Of a stretch of DNA of 64,000 bases, positions 27,001 through 40,830 are shown one piece after another (position 1 is the stretch's first letter; each line of letters starts with the position of its first letter). Both the position numbers and the translations under genes were made by a program. A model generated the notes under the pieces. That model ran no database searches, was not told where the DNA came from, and saw nothing but the letters and a program-made list of their open reading frames with translations. The stretch is taken from NCBI GenBank assembly GCA_000499405.2, contig HG738139.1, positions 10,812,616 to 10,876,615 of the forward strand, read 5' to 3'. Source of the stretch: Onchocerca volvulus (taxonomy: Eukaryota; Nematoda; Chromadorea; Rhabditida; Onchocercidae).

Positions 27001-30000
27001 AAAAAAAACCAATGTCAAAGTGATGAAACCAATATGAAAAATTTACTAAAACATGGAAAATTATTTGAAAAGCTCTGAAAAAAACATATTACTACATGTT
27101 ATCTGCAAAAACCGTGAAATTTCAAGTCCAGTAATATCCTTATCAAATGATCAGATTAAATAAAATAGCTTGTTCATTTCATATTTTCTATCATTTTGCT
27201 TCATTCTTTTAAGTTAAATTTTTAGTCTGATAAAGTAAATAATAGTTTAACTCATTTCCTTATTGCTTCAATTTTTCTATTACAAATCTTTGGCATCAAA
27301 AACATAATTTCAAGATAGATCTGAAACTTCAACAATAAATTTATCGCTGTAATCAATTGAAGAAACGATAGAATATTATGACTTTGGAAAGGTAAAAATC
27401 TGTCTTTTCAGCATTTCAATCGTCATTTGATGATTTTTAACGATTTCATGGATATACCGATCAAAATAATATTTTTAAACTTTGGACAGTTCGGTAAAAA
27501 AAAAATTAAAAAGTACTACATCTTTGGTTGCTTTGTCAAGTGGCAGTCGTAGGGGCAGGTAAAAAAAGCACATTATAATTAGTCAAATTATAATTACTCA
27601 AATATGTTTAGATATATTATGCGTCCATTGCTCGTTATTAGGTAATTGATTGTTGATAAGTGATGAAAGCGCCGTTTAATGAAAATATAATCTAATTTTA
27701 TTATACTTCAAATGATACTTTTAGCGTACGTCACATTTTACGTCATATCATAGTTTTCAAATCCTTTTTTAACTCACGTTTGCACATGCATCAACTCACG
27801 TATATGCGCTGAAGTGTAAAGTTTAGATGTTATTTGTTATTTTTTCTATCAAAAAAATGCAAATTATAAAATTTTAAATTATTTCAAAATTATTTTTTGT
27901 TATGAATGTAAAAAAAAAAAATTTCTCTAATTTATGTTTAAATTAAAATTTATTTCAAATTTTTCGCTTTTTGTTCCATTTCTTATTATCTTTGAACTAA
28001 ACTTAATCATAAATTATGAAAATTTCATTCAATCTTTAAAAGACTACTGATAATATTGACTGACAATCATTGTAATTTATCTCATCATTCATAATTTTAC
28101 TTATTTTTTAATCAATTATCATATTTTCAGTGGCTTTTTCTCGATTAATATCTCGAAATATTTCGAAACATTTTGTAAAACAATTGATTTTTAGACATAT
28201 TTTTAAATTTTGCATCATTTTCATTTTTTATTTAATTTTGCCGCAATTTTTAATTCACTTTAATTTAACTATTTCACTGTTTTTAAATCACTTCAAACTA
28301 TTTTCAATTCACTTTAAAAATTTCACACCGCTTTATCTGTAATTTGAAAATTATAACATTCAGATTTGTTAACTGGAATGATTTATCTCACTCTATCATT
28401 CCGAATGTAGCATTTAAACTTGCCTTTTAATTTAAATTTTACATATACTTAAAAAAAAAATTTTGAAATGAAAAACTATTTATAATATGATTGAAAAATA
28501 AAAAGTTCGTAAAATTATGGTTTCCGGAAAATTTTTTTCTGCATTTTCTCTTCATGGGTTTCATTCATGATTTTCGGAAATCATAAATTTCAAAATAGTA
28601 AGTACTGTGGGAACGATTGAAATTATCCTTTGTCTCTTCAAAGATGCGTTTGTCATCCAAAAATCCGTAAATTTTCCGCCAAACTACTCAATAAAATTTG
28701 ATGAAAATTCATTATAATAGGAATATTTTAACTTCGAAAAAGGGTAAATTTCAACAATAAAAAAAAAAAAAAAAAAAAAGGATTGATTGTTCGGGACAGA
28801 ATGATCGAATTTGAAATTGAAGTAATGAATTATTATTTTAGCAATACAACTTATAATTAAATTTTTAATTTTTTTGGACGCGGAAAAAGGCAAAAGAAAA
28901 AGCTTTATACATGAAATTATAAAAAACAATGCAAATTATGGCATTCGAAAATTGATAAAATGAATAAATGGAATAATTGATACTGCAGAAAATATGTTAA
29001 AAAATGAATTTCTTATTGTAATTAAATTTTTTAAGCAAAATGATTAAGAATTTTCTAAAGAACTTTCTTGGATGAAATATCCAACCTGAATTATGTGTTT
29101 TAAATTTTATTTTTGCTTCAATGAATCTAATTAAAATTAGAACAATTTGAACTAATTCAATTAAAATGAGATTCTTTAAGACTTTTAATTCTTAATATTT
29201 TACATTTTTATCAATATGAAACAGATTAAAGTTTATTTTATTTTAATTTGACACTTTGAAAAAGAAAAAACTTGTAAAACAAAAAAGAAAAAACTCTCTT
29301 GTAACTGAATCTGATAAAGCCAAAAGATGGATATTATCCAACTTTCGCGATGTAGATGTACACGAAGTTTCATTCATTTAGCTTGAATGGTTCAATTCCT
29401 AAAATTTTTCATTTTTTCCAGAAATATCAATTTCTTCTTTCTTGATATAGCTTATCAGTATTTTATCAATGACCTTCTTTGAAAAGACTGTTGAAATTAT
29501 TGGACTTTACTAATCCAAGGACATATACGTTATACATATTACATGAAAAAGACTAAAAATCTGATAATGAAACAAGAAAAAAATTCAAATTGATACAGGG
29601 CATTAATTATTCATTCCTTATTAGCTGATAATTGATAATCATTAGCTGATAATAAATCACATTGTCTTATCATATCATCGGATCATCGTTAGCAATAGTA
29701 TGACAATAAACATCGATACATTGCTGGCAGCATTTGATGGTATCAGATCCGTTGTAAAAGCTCGTAAAGCTGAAATTTTTTGTTAATTTTTACAGCAAAT
29801 GTTTTAAAAGACTTAAAATAATACTAAACTTACATTTTACATCAAAATCTCACATTAAAATTCGCAATATTATGATTTATGTAATAATTCTTTAATTCAG
29901 CTATTATCACATTTAAAGAAATTTTAATAATCACAAGTAATCATTTATAGTACTTAATATTCGAAAAACAAATATTACTGAATTGTTATATCTTTCAATT

Positions 30001-30094
30001 TACATTTGTCTTTATGCATCAAAAATTTTTTAAATAAATTTTTATCTCAAAAATTTCGAAAGTGATAATTAAATTCTAATTAATTAAATGTTTT

Positions 30095-30100
30095 TTTATT
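30095..30100 (-). terminator. Candidate poly(A) signal for the EGF-CUB gene
   Basis: AATAAA on the minus strand about 140 bases beyond the TAA stop. It is the first exact hexamer seen downstream; assignment is by position only. Confidence 0.4.
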
Positions 30101-30239
30101 TAATTATTAAAATATGCTGAAATGAATTAAAATGGTAACACTTTAAAACAATGTTATTATGGATTAATAACAAATGAAGTTTTCATTATGTTATCACTTT
30201 TTTTTTTTGTAATCATTATATGCTTCATGTACTGATATA

Positions 30240-33200
30240 TTACACATGCGCAAATTTATAAATTTTAAAATAAAAGTAAAAATTTAAATTTAATAAAATT
30301 GAAAGAGAAAAAGAGAGAGGGAAAAAAATCGAACATCGTTGATAAGGTGCTTCAACTTGACGATATTTAATTCGTGGACCACGATGTGATCGTTCTGACC
30401 ATGGATTTGTTCGTAATTCGATCAGTAGCCAATCGGAATCACTTTCGAAACGTACGCCAATCAGATTATCACGTTTAATGCAAACAATTCTACAATTATT
30501 ATTCTTCAAACAATAATCGATTTTTCCATTTTTTCATTTAAAAATTACTTCTTCCGAGAATTCTTTTTTGTCGAAAAAAAAAAAACGAATTTTCTCGAAA
30601 AAGAAAGGCAACTTACGGATTTGTAATACTTTTAGTACCCCAAATATAGAAAACATCATTGCATGGTTGATCCGGTGAAACATTATCATCGTCTAAATCC
30701 AAATCTTTGATAAAGAATTCGATCGTCTTTCCTGGTAAACTTTTTATCAACCATTGACAGAATGTTGCACCTATTCGAGCTTCCGGATATGTGCTGCAAA
30801 GTATTATTTCGGATTTTTTTCTCAATTTGATTTTTTATTGAGTGCATGAAATTATCACAATGATTTCAAGCTAATTTTCTTCTTTATCCTCCGATACAAA
30901 CCGTATTTACCAGTGGTTTCAAATTTAAGATCAAAAGTAAAACTATTTTAGGACGAAATTCAAATAATCAAATAAACAAAACTCTTTTCGTTTTTTTTTC
31001 TTTCATCGTATTTTATGATTTCTTTCTTAACAAAGTTCAATTTTTAAGTTGAAAACTTAAGCTACAATGTAATGTCAAAACTTTTTATACTAGTTTCGAC
31101 GTCATATTGTAAATTAAATTTTCCATTGTTCAAATTTCTATCAAACTATTCATAAATCTATTTTAAGTTAAAAAAATGAAAAAAAATCCTTGCATAATAT
31201 ATATATACATATATTTATTTATTTATTCTGCTAAGATTATATGAGATATACAATCAATAATCTTTCATTTTTATCTAAATTTTTCCTTCGAAAATAATTT
31301 TGATTAAAAAAAAAAAAAAAAGAAAATTCTTCGTTCATTTCGTATCTTTGACTTGAATGTTTCGAAAATTTTCTTAGGAAGGAAAAGTTGAAAAATGACC
31401 TAAGTGAGATGGTTCCTTGTTCATCGTTATGCAAGCCACATGATGGATCGTTAAAAAGTTTTCGTCGCGAAAGTTGCTCGCAATTTTTTCCCTCAAATCC
31501 ATATGTACATTTACAGCTACAATCGCTGTTTACCGTACCACCATTTTCACATCCAATATTGCATCGTTCTGTAATTTACTAAACAAATAAACAAATAAAC
31601 AACAAAGGAAGAAAAATGGAAGCATTAAAGAATTGAAAGGAAGGAATAAACAAAAAAGGTAAAAAAAGAATTGAAATTTACCGCCTTCTTATTTGACTTA
31701 TAATCGAATATAAAAAAAAAAAAAAAACTAAATACGAAGAAAAATTCGTATCGAACAAAATTCATTCAATAGATAAAATTTATGTTCTATCACTAAAAAC
31801 AGATCAAGTTTTATCAATATTTTATCGATTATTCAATTATCCTATGAATAATGTTAACTGTTGAATCGATCCAATCGATCAATTTATTCTGTTTGATCAT
31901 TCACTTAATTGATTATGCTAAAAGCTACAAATTAATTTTCAACTCGATTATCTAAAATATGATAAATTTTCATATATTTTTTATCAAACTTTCACAATAA
32001 CCAAATTTCATATGAACAAATTAATTTGAATTTAAATGAAAAATTCTACAAATTTTGAATTTACATGAAAGTTTTCATATGTTTATGAAATTTTCAATAT
32101 TGAAAAAATGAATATTTTTATTGATAGAAATTGAATTTTTTAATTGTTCAATTTATTTTGAATTATCCAATTTTAGTTGATTAAGAAATTTAAATTAAAA
32201 CTTCAAGTATAATTTGACTTTATTTTATGCAAATTACTTTGAACTCAAAATTTTCAATATTTTATCTTATATATATATATATGCTAAATCTGACTAAAAA
32301 TTTTCAAAAGAAAATTTGACACATTTAAGCGGGAACTATTTTTCAAATTTCGCCCAACAATCGAGAATCGAATCTAATTATGTACATTTTTATTGAGAAC
32401 CCTAATTAGATTCAGCCAAAGGCCTGGAATGATGAATAGCTAATGACCTTTTGCCCCATCCTTAGTTAAGTCTATAGATTCTGACTGACCTATCCGGCTT
32501 ATAGATAATGATGACCTCCGAGCCTTGATGATGTAATCATTCCTCAATTTCCGTCCAATCATTACTTCAATCAGGCTCACTTGACCCATCAATTCTCGAC
32601 ATGACAAGGACAACAACAATTGTAATTAAATGAATGAAATTGCTTTAGTTATACAGAGATCTTTCCTTTCGTATATCAAGCAATTTTTAATCTTTAATCG
32701 AATAATCGAATAATATCTATTAATTGAATAAGCAATTTCTCTTCATTTTTAAATTTATCAATAAAACCAAAAGTTATATTGACAATCATTAATTTCAATC
32801 ATTTTAAAGTTAAATTATCCTATAAATCAAACCATTCCAAATTTTAAACTGCTTCAAATATTTAATTATCTTGAATTTGATAGTGGTAGAACTGAAAATT
32901 CCAATAAAATACAAATAGAAAAAATATTATAAAATAATTGATGAAATAATTGTGAAAAAATAATTGCGAAATTGTAAAATAATTGCGCAAAAGTTTATAA
33001 AAAAGTTTAGAAAAAAGTAATTAAAATTAAGCGAGAATATTACATGAAAACCAGAAAACAACATAACTAATACAAAACTAATTGATCAAAATGCATTCAA
33101 ATAATCCTTTTGTTTGATTGTAAGAAATTGATATAATTTGATTAATATATCATTTTTTTTTTCATGAAATTTTCTCTTCAGGAGATCATTTATTTATATT

Positions 33201-36200
33201 TTATTTTTTTTTTTTAAATGAGCATATTTCAGGTTGTAGTATTCTTAACTTGCTACTTAATGATATTTAATAATAATATAATAGATTGAGTGTTAGATTA
33301 AACAAGAAGCCAAATATATGAATAGTTTAAGTAGTACTAATTTAAGCTTCAGTCCGAAATACTAATGAAAGTTTTAAACCGGTTTTAATCTAAATAAAGA
33401 CTCAAATATTACCATAAAATACGTTTTTTTTTTTTAATCAAAACATTAACAAAACTATCATCCTCTTATAGAGGAAAATTGATAAGATTGATAAGTGTGG
33501 GATATTAACTGGGGGCTTTCGAGCATTATCATTTAGTTATCTAAGAGAAAATTTGGAAATTTCGATGTTACTTAATAATTGAGTATGATAGCATATTTCC
33601 AATTTTCTTGGAAATATAAAATTATTTGAATTTGCTCTGTTTTTTAATCACAATTTGCATAAAATTGTTTCAGATTTCCTCCCTACTTTCGTCAAATTAT
33701 GTTAAATATTGAACATTGAAGGTGGCTATATCAATAAATTATCATCACCCATTCTAAAATTCATTATTTTGATCTATGTGATCTTAAAAATTGACTCCAA
33801 TGAGGTCAAAGGCTAACAATGCAATTTAAACAAAATAGCAAAATTATTAATTCCTCATTTTATTTATAATTCACAAGTTTTAAACAAAAAGAAAATTAAA
33901 AAGCCAAGGATTTAAAATTTATATTATTAAGAAGGAAAAAGATTGAAAAATCTGAATGAAATTTTCAAACCAGCATAAAATAGAATTCTTTTAAGTAAAT
34001 CATTAAATATTTATTCCCTCATTCTTTTTGACTACTATTTAATGAAGGACAAAGGTCAGGGGTAAATAAACGAGTACCGGATATGGCTAATTCTAGTTGA
34101 CATCAGATGGACATATGTTTATGGATTTTTATGTATATATGTTTGTTAATAAATGGCACAGATTTTCATGTAGCTGTTTTATGGATGATTAGATAATTAC
34201 TGCTTCAAGCATGAGGTCAGTAGTCAAAGATTAAAGGTCAATGATTAACAATAATTGTAGGTGTTGTACCTGTACAGTTGTACATTGTGTTAATTAGATG
34301 AGTCACTTGGGTACGAATTGGTAGTGATGATACGGTGATAGAAAGCGCATGTGACAATACCGCCAAACATGCATCAGCAGACCATGTTGATGATACAGCT
34401 GATGATGCTGATAATGGTGATAAATCCTAGAAAAAATCACTCTTATCAATTTCTAATTTGAAAAAAAAAATGAAATACTTATAGATAAAAATTTACGAAA
34501 CTAAATTAAAAAAAATAAAATAAAATAGCTGAAATGAATTTTATGTATACCATAAAATTAAAAATTGAATTTTTTGTTATTCTTGATCAATTATTTGCAT
34601 TTTGAATAAATGCTGTATATTTATAAAACATATATTTTAAATCAGCATTTTATACAAAAATAAATTAATATTATAAAAACAAAAGATTTTACTGCCTAAA
34701 ATACAAATATCTATTCAGAAAAACTTCAAAAATTCAATGAAATTTTTAATTATAAGTTATATTTATTCAAATTCGAATAATTTACATTCAAACATTTCCC
34801 ATTCAAATGCATTGTTTGGTTCGATTTTTGCCATGAACAGAATCTGAAATTGATAGAAATCAAAATAAATAATAGATTTATAATTCAGTGACATTTCAAA
34901 TTTCTTACCTGACAAATTAAGTAGATTTACCAAATGACTACAATGTCTTTCAATTTTGAAAGAAATAAAAAATGATTTTGGCACATTTCTAATTTCTGCG
35001 GTAATAATAGAATTATGCTTATCATTATTATCACTTGTTGCATTTAAAGATTATATATCATTTGAAAATGAAATTCATGAAAAACTGTTTAAATTAATAA
35101 AATTATCATCACTCGGAAATTAAGTTGAATTATTTTTCTAAAAAACTATGATAAAGAAAACAGGTTACCGCTTATCAATTGACAAATAAATACCGTTCGA
35201 AATTTAAGCTTATAAGAAGTTAATTAAATTAACAAAATTTGCATCCCTTAGAAAGTAAACTTGATTATAATTCTAAAAGCTATGAAACAGATGAAAGAAA
35301 AGAGCACTTATCATCGAATCAAATCGACTACACACTTCAATCAATTGCGAAGCATTAATAATTTAGAATATGATTATAATTTGAATATAATATAGGTACT
35401 TGAATTTGCTGAAGCAGAAGATTGAATTAAATTAATCGGTACATTTCATCTGAAGTGCTTGACGGAAATCTTTTGAATGCAAAAATGAGAAAATAGACTA
35501 TTTAACAGTTATTAAAAATAGACGAAACTATTACAGTATACTATTAATAGAGTAATAAACCTTTTAAAAATAAATTTCAATCAAAGATACTTAATTTTCT
35601 TATAATTTAAAAGCAAAAAAGCAAAAAAAAAATTTGTTATCATTAAAATTTTATTAAACATTTTCATTTTAGAATCCTATAATGAGTCAGTTCCTTAAAT
35701 TTAAAAACAATTTTAAGTTTTTTTTTTTGTCAAATTTTTTAAAGTCTTTTTTGACTCACTCAAAATGTGCTATCAATTGTTACCATTGCTGTTAATTAAT
35801 CTTTTTATAGGTATAGATATGATTGTAAACCAAGTTTTTGATATTATTAATCCAAAATTTATTCCAAGCTTACGGTGATTGTATGAATAAAATTGGCTTC
35901 ATATGCATATCGGTAATGATATCAGTGATCGGTTCAAATGATAAGCAAGTTTTATCAGTGATTATTTCCATTGCTCGTAGTAAGCATTCGTTAATTGATT
36001 CATCTGCAAGACTCTTTATTTATAATTTTAATTTTTTAAATTATAATTTCCAGATAATGCAAATTTTATTTAGAATAAAAAATTTTCAGTCATTTTTTTT
36101 ATCTTTGTATATAAAAATTTATGATTTTAAAAACTGGAATAATTTAGCAATCGAAATGAAATTTTATGAATGAAAATTTTAAATTTTAGCAAGGTAAAAA

Positions 36201-36771
36201 AGAAAATGCACAGTTTTAAGTCAATTGTAATTGCAATTAATGTGAAGAATTTACTTAATAATAATTCAACTAAAAAGAATTTCACCTAATTCAATTACTG
36301 GAATAGGAATAACAAACAAATGAAAATTCAAAATCATTTACCGTTATCAGAATGGAACTGATATGGTATTATTTCCACAGAAATTGCAAACGATATCTAA
36401 AATAATAAAATGATTATTATCACAAAAAATAATTTCATGTAGCAAAATGTTTCATCTAACACATTGTTTGTTTAATTATTGGAAATAACTAACTCATATT
36501 ATTAATTTAAACTTTAATAGAATATTTTTTCGAAAATTATTGAATAAATCTGAAAAAAAAAATCATTTTATTGTATATATAACAACAAGATTTAAATTTA
36601 TGATATTGTAGTAAAGATGAAATAATTATACTTAATAATAATTTAAATAAAAGGAATTTAACCTAACTTAACTACTAAAATTGGAATATGATTAAAAAGA
36701 CTACAAATTATTACCAGGTAAATAAAAACGATAACACTCTTCCAACAGATGCTATTACTACTAATTATCAT
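30240..36771 (-). CDS. Secreted astacin-related EGF-CUB protein, no zinc-binding motif found
   Basis: Exons: 36771-36715 (signal peptide start MIISSNSICWKS), 36396-36342, 36003-35874, 34426-34270, 31568-31400, 30793-30617, 30489-30240. Phases match at every junction except 35874 to 34426, where one exon (length 1 mod 3) is missing or unrecognised. After the signal peptide (about 1-24), residues 28-80 resemble the start of an astacin catalytic domain (IIPYQF, then a ...TCLSFEPITD helix and disulfide Cys). The 34426 exon ends like an astacin C-terminus (HLINTMYNC). A six-cysteine EGF-like module follows (CNIGCENGG...CTYGFEGKNC), then a CUB domain with four Cys and WLIKSLPGKTIEF / DVFYIWG blocks. 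The C-terminus is hydrophobic (LSFSLSILLNLNFYFYF), perhaps a membrane anchor. No HExxHxxGxxH was found between 34427 and 35873, so it may be a pseudoprotease. Family architecture resembles nematode NAS proteins; function unknown. Confidence 0.8.
31569..34269 (-). other. Large intron of the EGF-CUB gene
   Basis: A 2.7-kb intron between donor GTACAA (34269) and acceptor TTACAG (31570-31569). It contains AGGTCA-type half-sites (for example AGGTCA-G-GGGTAA at 34053-34065, AGGTCAAAGGCTA near 33803), GC-richer blocks at 32390-32600 and 34040-34260, and a TA run at 32268-32282. No additional coding exon was recognised in it. Confidence 0.6.
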
Positions 36772-39700
36772 ATCGATTTCGTGTTCAATTCACTGATGCA
36801 GGTTAATGATAATTAGCATATATGTATAAATGATGGATAACCCACGGATACACCTGGTTATTGAACTTAGGTTGTATTATTAATTGGTAGAATAATGAGC
36901 AACAATAATTCAATAACAGGTAGCACCTAAATTAGCAACAATTGTTATTGTACTCGCAATAATTGCAATAGTAATAGTAGTTTTAATATTGTAGTTCACT
37001 ACAATTGCAATATTAAGCAATTACAGTAACAATAGCTATTGTAATAGTAATAGGAATAATTGGTGTTATATTACTAATAATTATTGCAGTAGCAGTTATG
37101 GCAAATAATTTTTATTGTAGCGATAGTTATATTGATACAATAAGAATAGTAGTATTAATTGAAACTGTGCTATTAGCAGTTATAACTTATTGTCTTATTG
37201 TAGGAGTAATGATATTGATACAATAAGAATAGTAGTATCAGAAGTAGGAATGAGTTAAACTACCTTTAAGCTTGGTAGAGTTAGTGGAATGAATGTGACA
37301 AGAAAAGAAGGGAGGGGAATGGGTTGACAAATGTGACATTATTGCTTAAATTGCAGTTGGCCATTGCAACAAATTATCATTATTCTATTCTTTTCTATTC
37401 CTATTCTATACTTATGCCATTTCCTATTTCAGACTATTTTCCTTTTCTTCCTCAATTCTTCCTCTTCCTGATTACTGGATATTCAAACCATGAAGGATAA
37501 TTTTGATCAGTCATTACTTCCTTCTAAATCCGATTTCCTAACAGCCAATAGAATAGAAATGGACTTACTCTTCCTCTCCCTCTCTCTCTCTCTCTCTTTT
37601 ATTTTCCCTCTCATTTATGGCCAATTCCCTGGCTTGACTAAAACGTAAATTATCCTAAAATGTCCTCTGAATTATTTATCTTAATTCAAGGAAATCATAA
37701 TCTTCTGAGTGAAACACAACCAACTGACACGATTACAATACACTAATCAGGATTATCTCTTCATTATCATTTATCCGATACGATCTCTTGTACACTTAAA
37801 ATGGTTCTTCTTAACTGTGTCAAGCAAATTATATTATAATTAAACTTTTTCTCAAATAATTTTTAGAAATCGCAAGGATTCGCAAAAGGCGCAAATGCAA
37901 GAACTTTTGCAATGAATTTATGCCAAAAAAATATTGAAAATAAACATAAATTAGAATTTATCACTGATAAAAATGATGCAATGTTATCAAAAGATGGATT
38001 ATTGATGCGTGATTTATCTTAAAATCTTGCATTGAAATCATATTTTTGAGTGTAACTTATGTGAATTGTTTTGTATATTAAAAATTATTTCATCCTTCTA
38101 TATTCGAAACACATATTTTCATTAAATTTTTTCCAAATTAATATTCGAATATATTTTTAAATTAAGCAATAAGATTTACGAAAGATATGAAAAATTTAGA
38201 TTCATGACTTTTTTTTCTTTATACAAAATGAGATTTCGTTATTTCTCTAACGAATTTTATCTATCAACAGCTGAAAACACTTTATAAAATTAAAATCGTC
38301 GGATTTAAATACGTATTTTATTAATTAGCGTGGAAAGGAATTTACTAATTTCTTTCTTTTTTGTTTTTCTTCGACGATTCAATCAATCAGATAATGTTAT
38401 CACAATTCGTCTTTTTTTTTTGGATAGAAAAGCATTCAGTTCAATTGTTTATTTTCCAGAAACTATTTATTTTATCTTAAATCCTCTATCATTTAATTAG
38501 TAAAATATCCTATTGCTTATCATATTTAAATTAAATTTATGTTTTCTAAACATCAGTTCATTTCAAATATTAAATAAGTTTAAGCTTATTGTTCCCTACT
38601 TTGTTAATTAAGTAAGTCTAGACTTTTTGTTCGCTTTGCTTTGTTTATTAAGTGAATTTAAACTTATCATTTCCTTTGATTATCATTTCTGATCTTTATT
38701 TTTTATATTTCCCAGTATCTACATTTGTAATACTTTTGTTACTGATATTTTGCATAAGTGATTAATTGTGAAATTTAGTCCATGATTCTATATGGCCACT
38801 GGCCAATAATGGCCAAAGCCAAGGCAAAACATCCTGCCATCCGCTAACAGAATTGAAGCTGTCATAAATAATGCAGCTTTTTACTCTGAAATTGTATCTC
38901 AAAAAAAAAAAGAAAAAAAAATGAAATAGAAGAGGCAATGGTGATTAATGAAGGAAAATATCAAAGATCATCGTCAAAATTTTGTAAAAAATCATATACA
39001 TATAACTGTTGAAAATGACATTGATTTTTTTTAAAGATCAATTTTAACGACAATTGCAAGTTTGAACAAAAAAAAATATTTCTTAATATTTTGAGAAAAA
39101 ATAAATGAAGCAAGTAAATTCATTGCCCGTATTTAAAAATTTTCGATGATATATTCTGCAGAAAATTTATGGCTTCATTTTCTCATTTGAATTTTTTAAA
39201 TTATTATTTTTTCAAATTCATCATTTTGACTATATTTTTTGAAATTTATTATTGCTGAAGGCATTAATATTTCTCTAATTTTGCTAATTCTGTCTTTCAA
39301 TCAATGTTATGGATATATATATAGTTCAAAAAAAAAAATGAAGAATTTCTTCATTTATTCTTGAAATTTGTATAAAATTAAAAAACGATATTTGGTTTTT
39401 GAACTCTTTCTTCAGTGTTATTTCTATTAGATATTTAGATAAACTAAATCTAATTTGATAAATTTCACCCAAGAAATTATTATTCATAAATAAGTATGCG
39501 GTTATTCGAATTTTATATTATTTACTTGAATCATTCGATCACAGTAATTTATCAGCATTATTGAATCATGATATTAGCTATGAATTGGATCGTAATAATT
39601 TATCTTTAAACTAAATAACAGTAATTATCATTAGACTGGATGGTAGTAACTTATCTATTAATTGATTTATGATAATTTATTCATAAATTGAATCATAATA

Positions 39701-40452
39701 ATTTTTCTGTAAGGATTATTTGTGATAAATTATCTTGCCACTTTCCATTCCTCTTTTTTCAGTAGCAGTTTTTCTTAACTAACCTGAAACTTTACGTTTA
39801 GGAAAAAGCCGATTTTAACTAATCAATTTCCAAACTAATCGCAATTTTTTTTTTTACAAAAAATTTCAAAGTATAATTTTATTTTAATGATTTCTCATTT
39901 TCAAGTATTTTGCTCAAAATTCTACTTTTGAAGTAATTAATCCAATGAATAATTGTGATAAGATATCATTCATGATAATGTATTCCTGATCCCAAATATG
40001 TGTCGGAAAATGTAAATGTAATATCTAAACAATTGACTGTATAATCAACATGTGCTATCCGGTTAAGCCAATAACCAATGTAAGAAATATAAGGAGTAAG
40101 TATGATATCATCATAAATCAGATAATTCAGGTTGCTATCAGGTCGGAAAAGGCTGAAAAAAAAAGCGAAAATATAATGAGAGAAAACGAGAAAGAAGTAA
40201 TTTGTAAAAATTTTACTTAAAGGAAAGTATTAATGTAGCAGTTTGCGTTTACTTAATCATTGAATTTTCTTTTTTTTTTTTTTTTTTAAATAAATTATAA
40301 AATCTCGGTAAAAATTTCAAGACAGTTTAAGTTATTTCAATAATATCACTAGGACTGTACTTAAAATTATAATCATATATAATAATAAATATGATTTCAT
40401 TGCGGACCATTGATAATTTGCGAAATTGTTCGAACATCCAATACAATATAAT
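36772..40452. other. Intergenic region upstream of the EGF-CUB gene
   Basis: No gene seen. 36880-37240 is built of degenerate AATAGT/AATTGCAAT words, and a 21-base string (from GATACAATAAG) is repeated at about 37134 and 37217. A CT microsatellite lies at 37575-37599, and three close GGCCA motifs at 38791-38818 (TGGCCACTGGCCA...TGGCCA). The region probably holds promoters of the divergent flanking genes, but no core element could be assigned. Confidence 0.6.
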
Positions 40453-40830
40453 GATAACAGTAACAACACTGATGCATTGTAACTTTGATGTCATCAACAG
40501 TTCCGCAGATTATTGATTAATTATTAGCATATCTGATACAACATGATGATAATAATGATAGTGCTGATAATCATAATTTTGATATTATCTCAATATTTAG
40601 TATGGTATGTCTTCTAATGATAACATGGATACATTATAATTCTGATATCAAAAAAGAATTGGCTAAATGGATATTCAACAGTTTGCTAATAATAGTGATA
40701 ATGCTAATACATCATAACTTTGATATCATCAGCAAAATTGATAGAATATCGAATATAGCATGCTTTTTAATGATATCACTTATGATATCAAAGTTATGAT
40801 GCATCAGTATTATCACTACTGAATAACCAT
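40453..40830. repeat. Degenerate minisatellite with an inverted terminal copy
   Basis: A core resembling GATAATGCTAATACATCATAACTTTGATATCAT occurs at about 40453-40496, 40557-40590, 40619-40650 and 40697-40730 at roughly 60-100-base spacing. It recurs inverted at 40771-40816. The last direct copy and the inverted copy match at 26 of 29 bases and could form a hairpin with a loop of about 55 bases. Confidence 0.65.

Larger units (their letters stand above)
19221..30239. other. Gene-free stretch between the (TAA)n tract and the EGF-CUB gene 3' end
   Basis: No exon could be supported. It holds many homopolymer tracts, a direct repeat at 20916/21046, an ACGT-rich degenerate repeat at about 24260-24510, a perfect-looking DR1 nuclear-receptor-type site at 22691-22703, and a candidate AATAAA (minus strand, 30100-30095) for the neighbouring gene. 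A 78-codon minus-strand open frame at 23540-23776 has no recognisable domain and was not called. Confidence 0.65.

Noticed and set aside
27519..27545. TCTTTGGTTG, similar to a nematode miRNA 5' end
   Set aside because: No hairpin partner nearby.
34763..35000. Possible missing astacin exon on the minus strand (frame containing RHCSHLVNLLNLSG, flanked by CAG and GTAAGA)
   Set aside because: Neither its start nor its end phase fits the neighbouring exons (a stop appears in the required frame) and it lacks HExxH.
35838..36173. 111-codon plus-strand open frame
   Set aside because: It overlaps the astacin-like exon on the opposite strand (36003-35874) and then runs into Phe/Ile/Asn-rich intron sequence.
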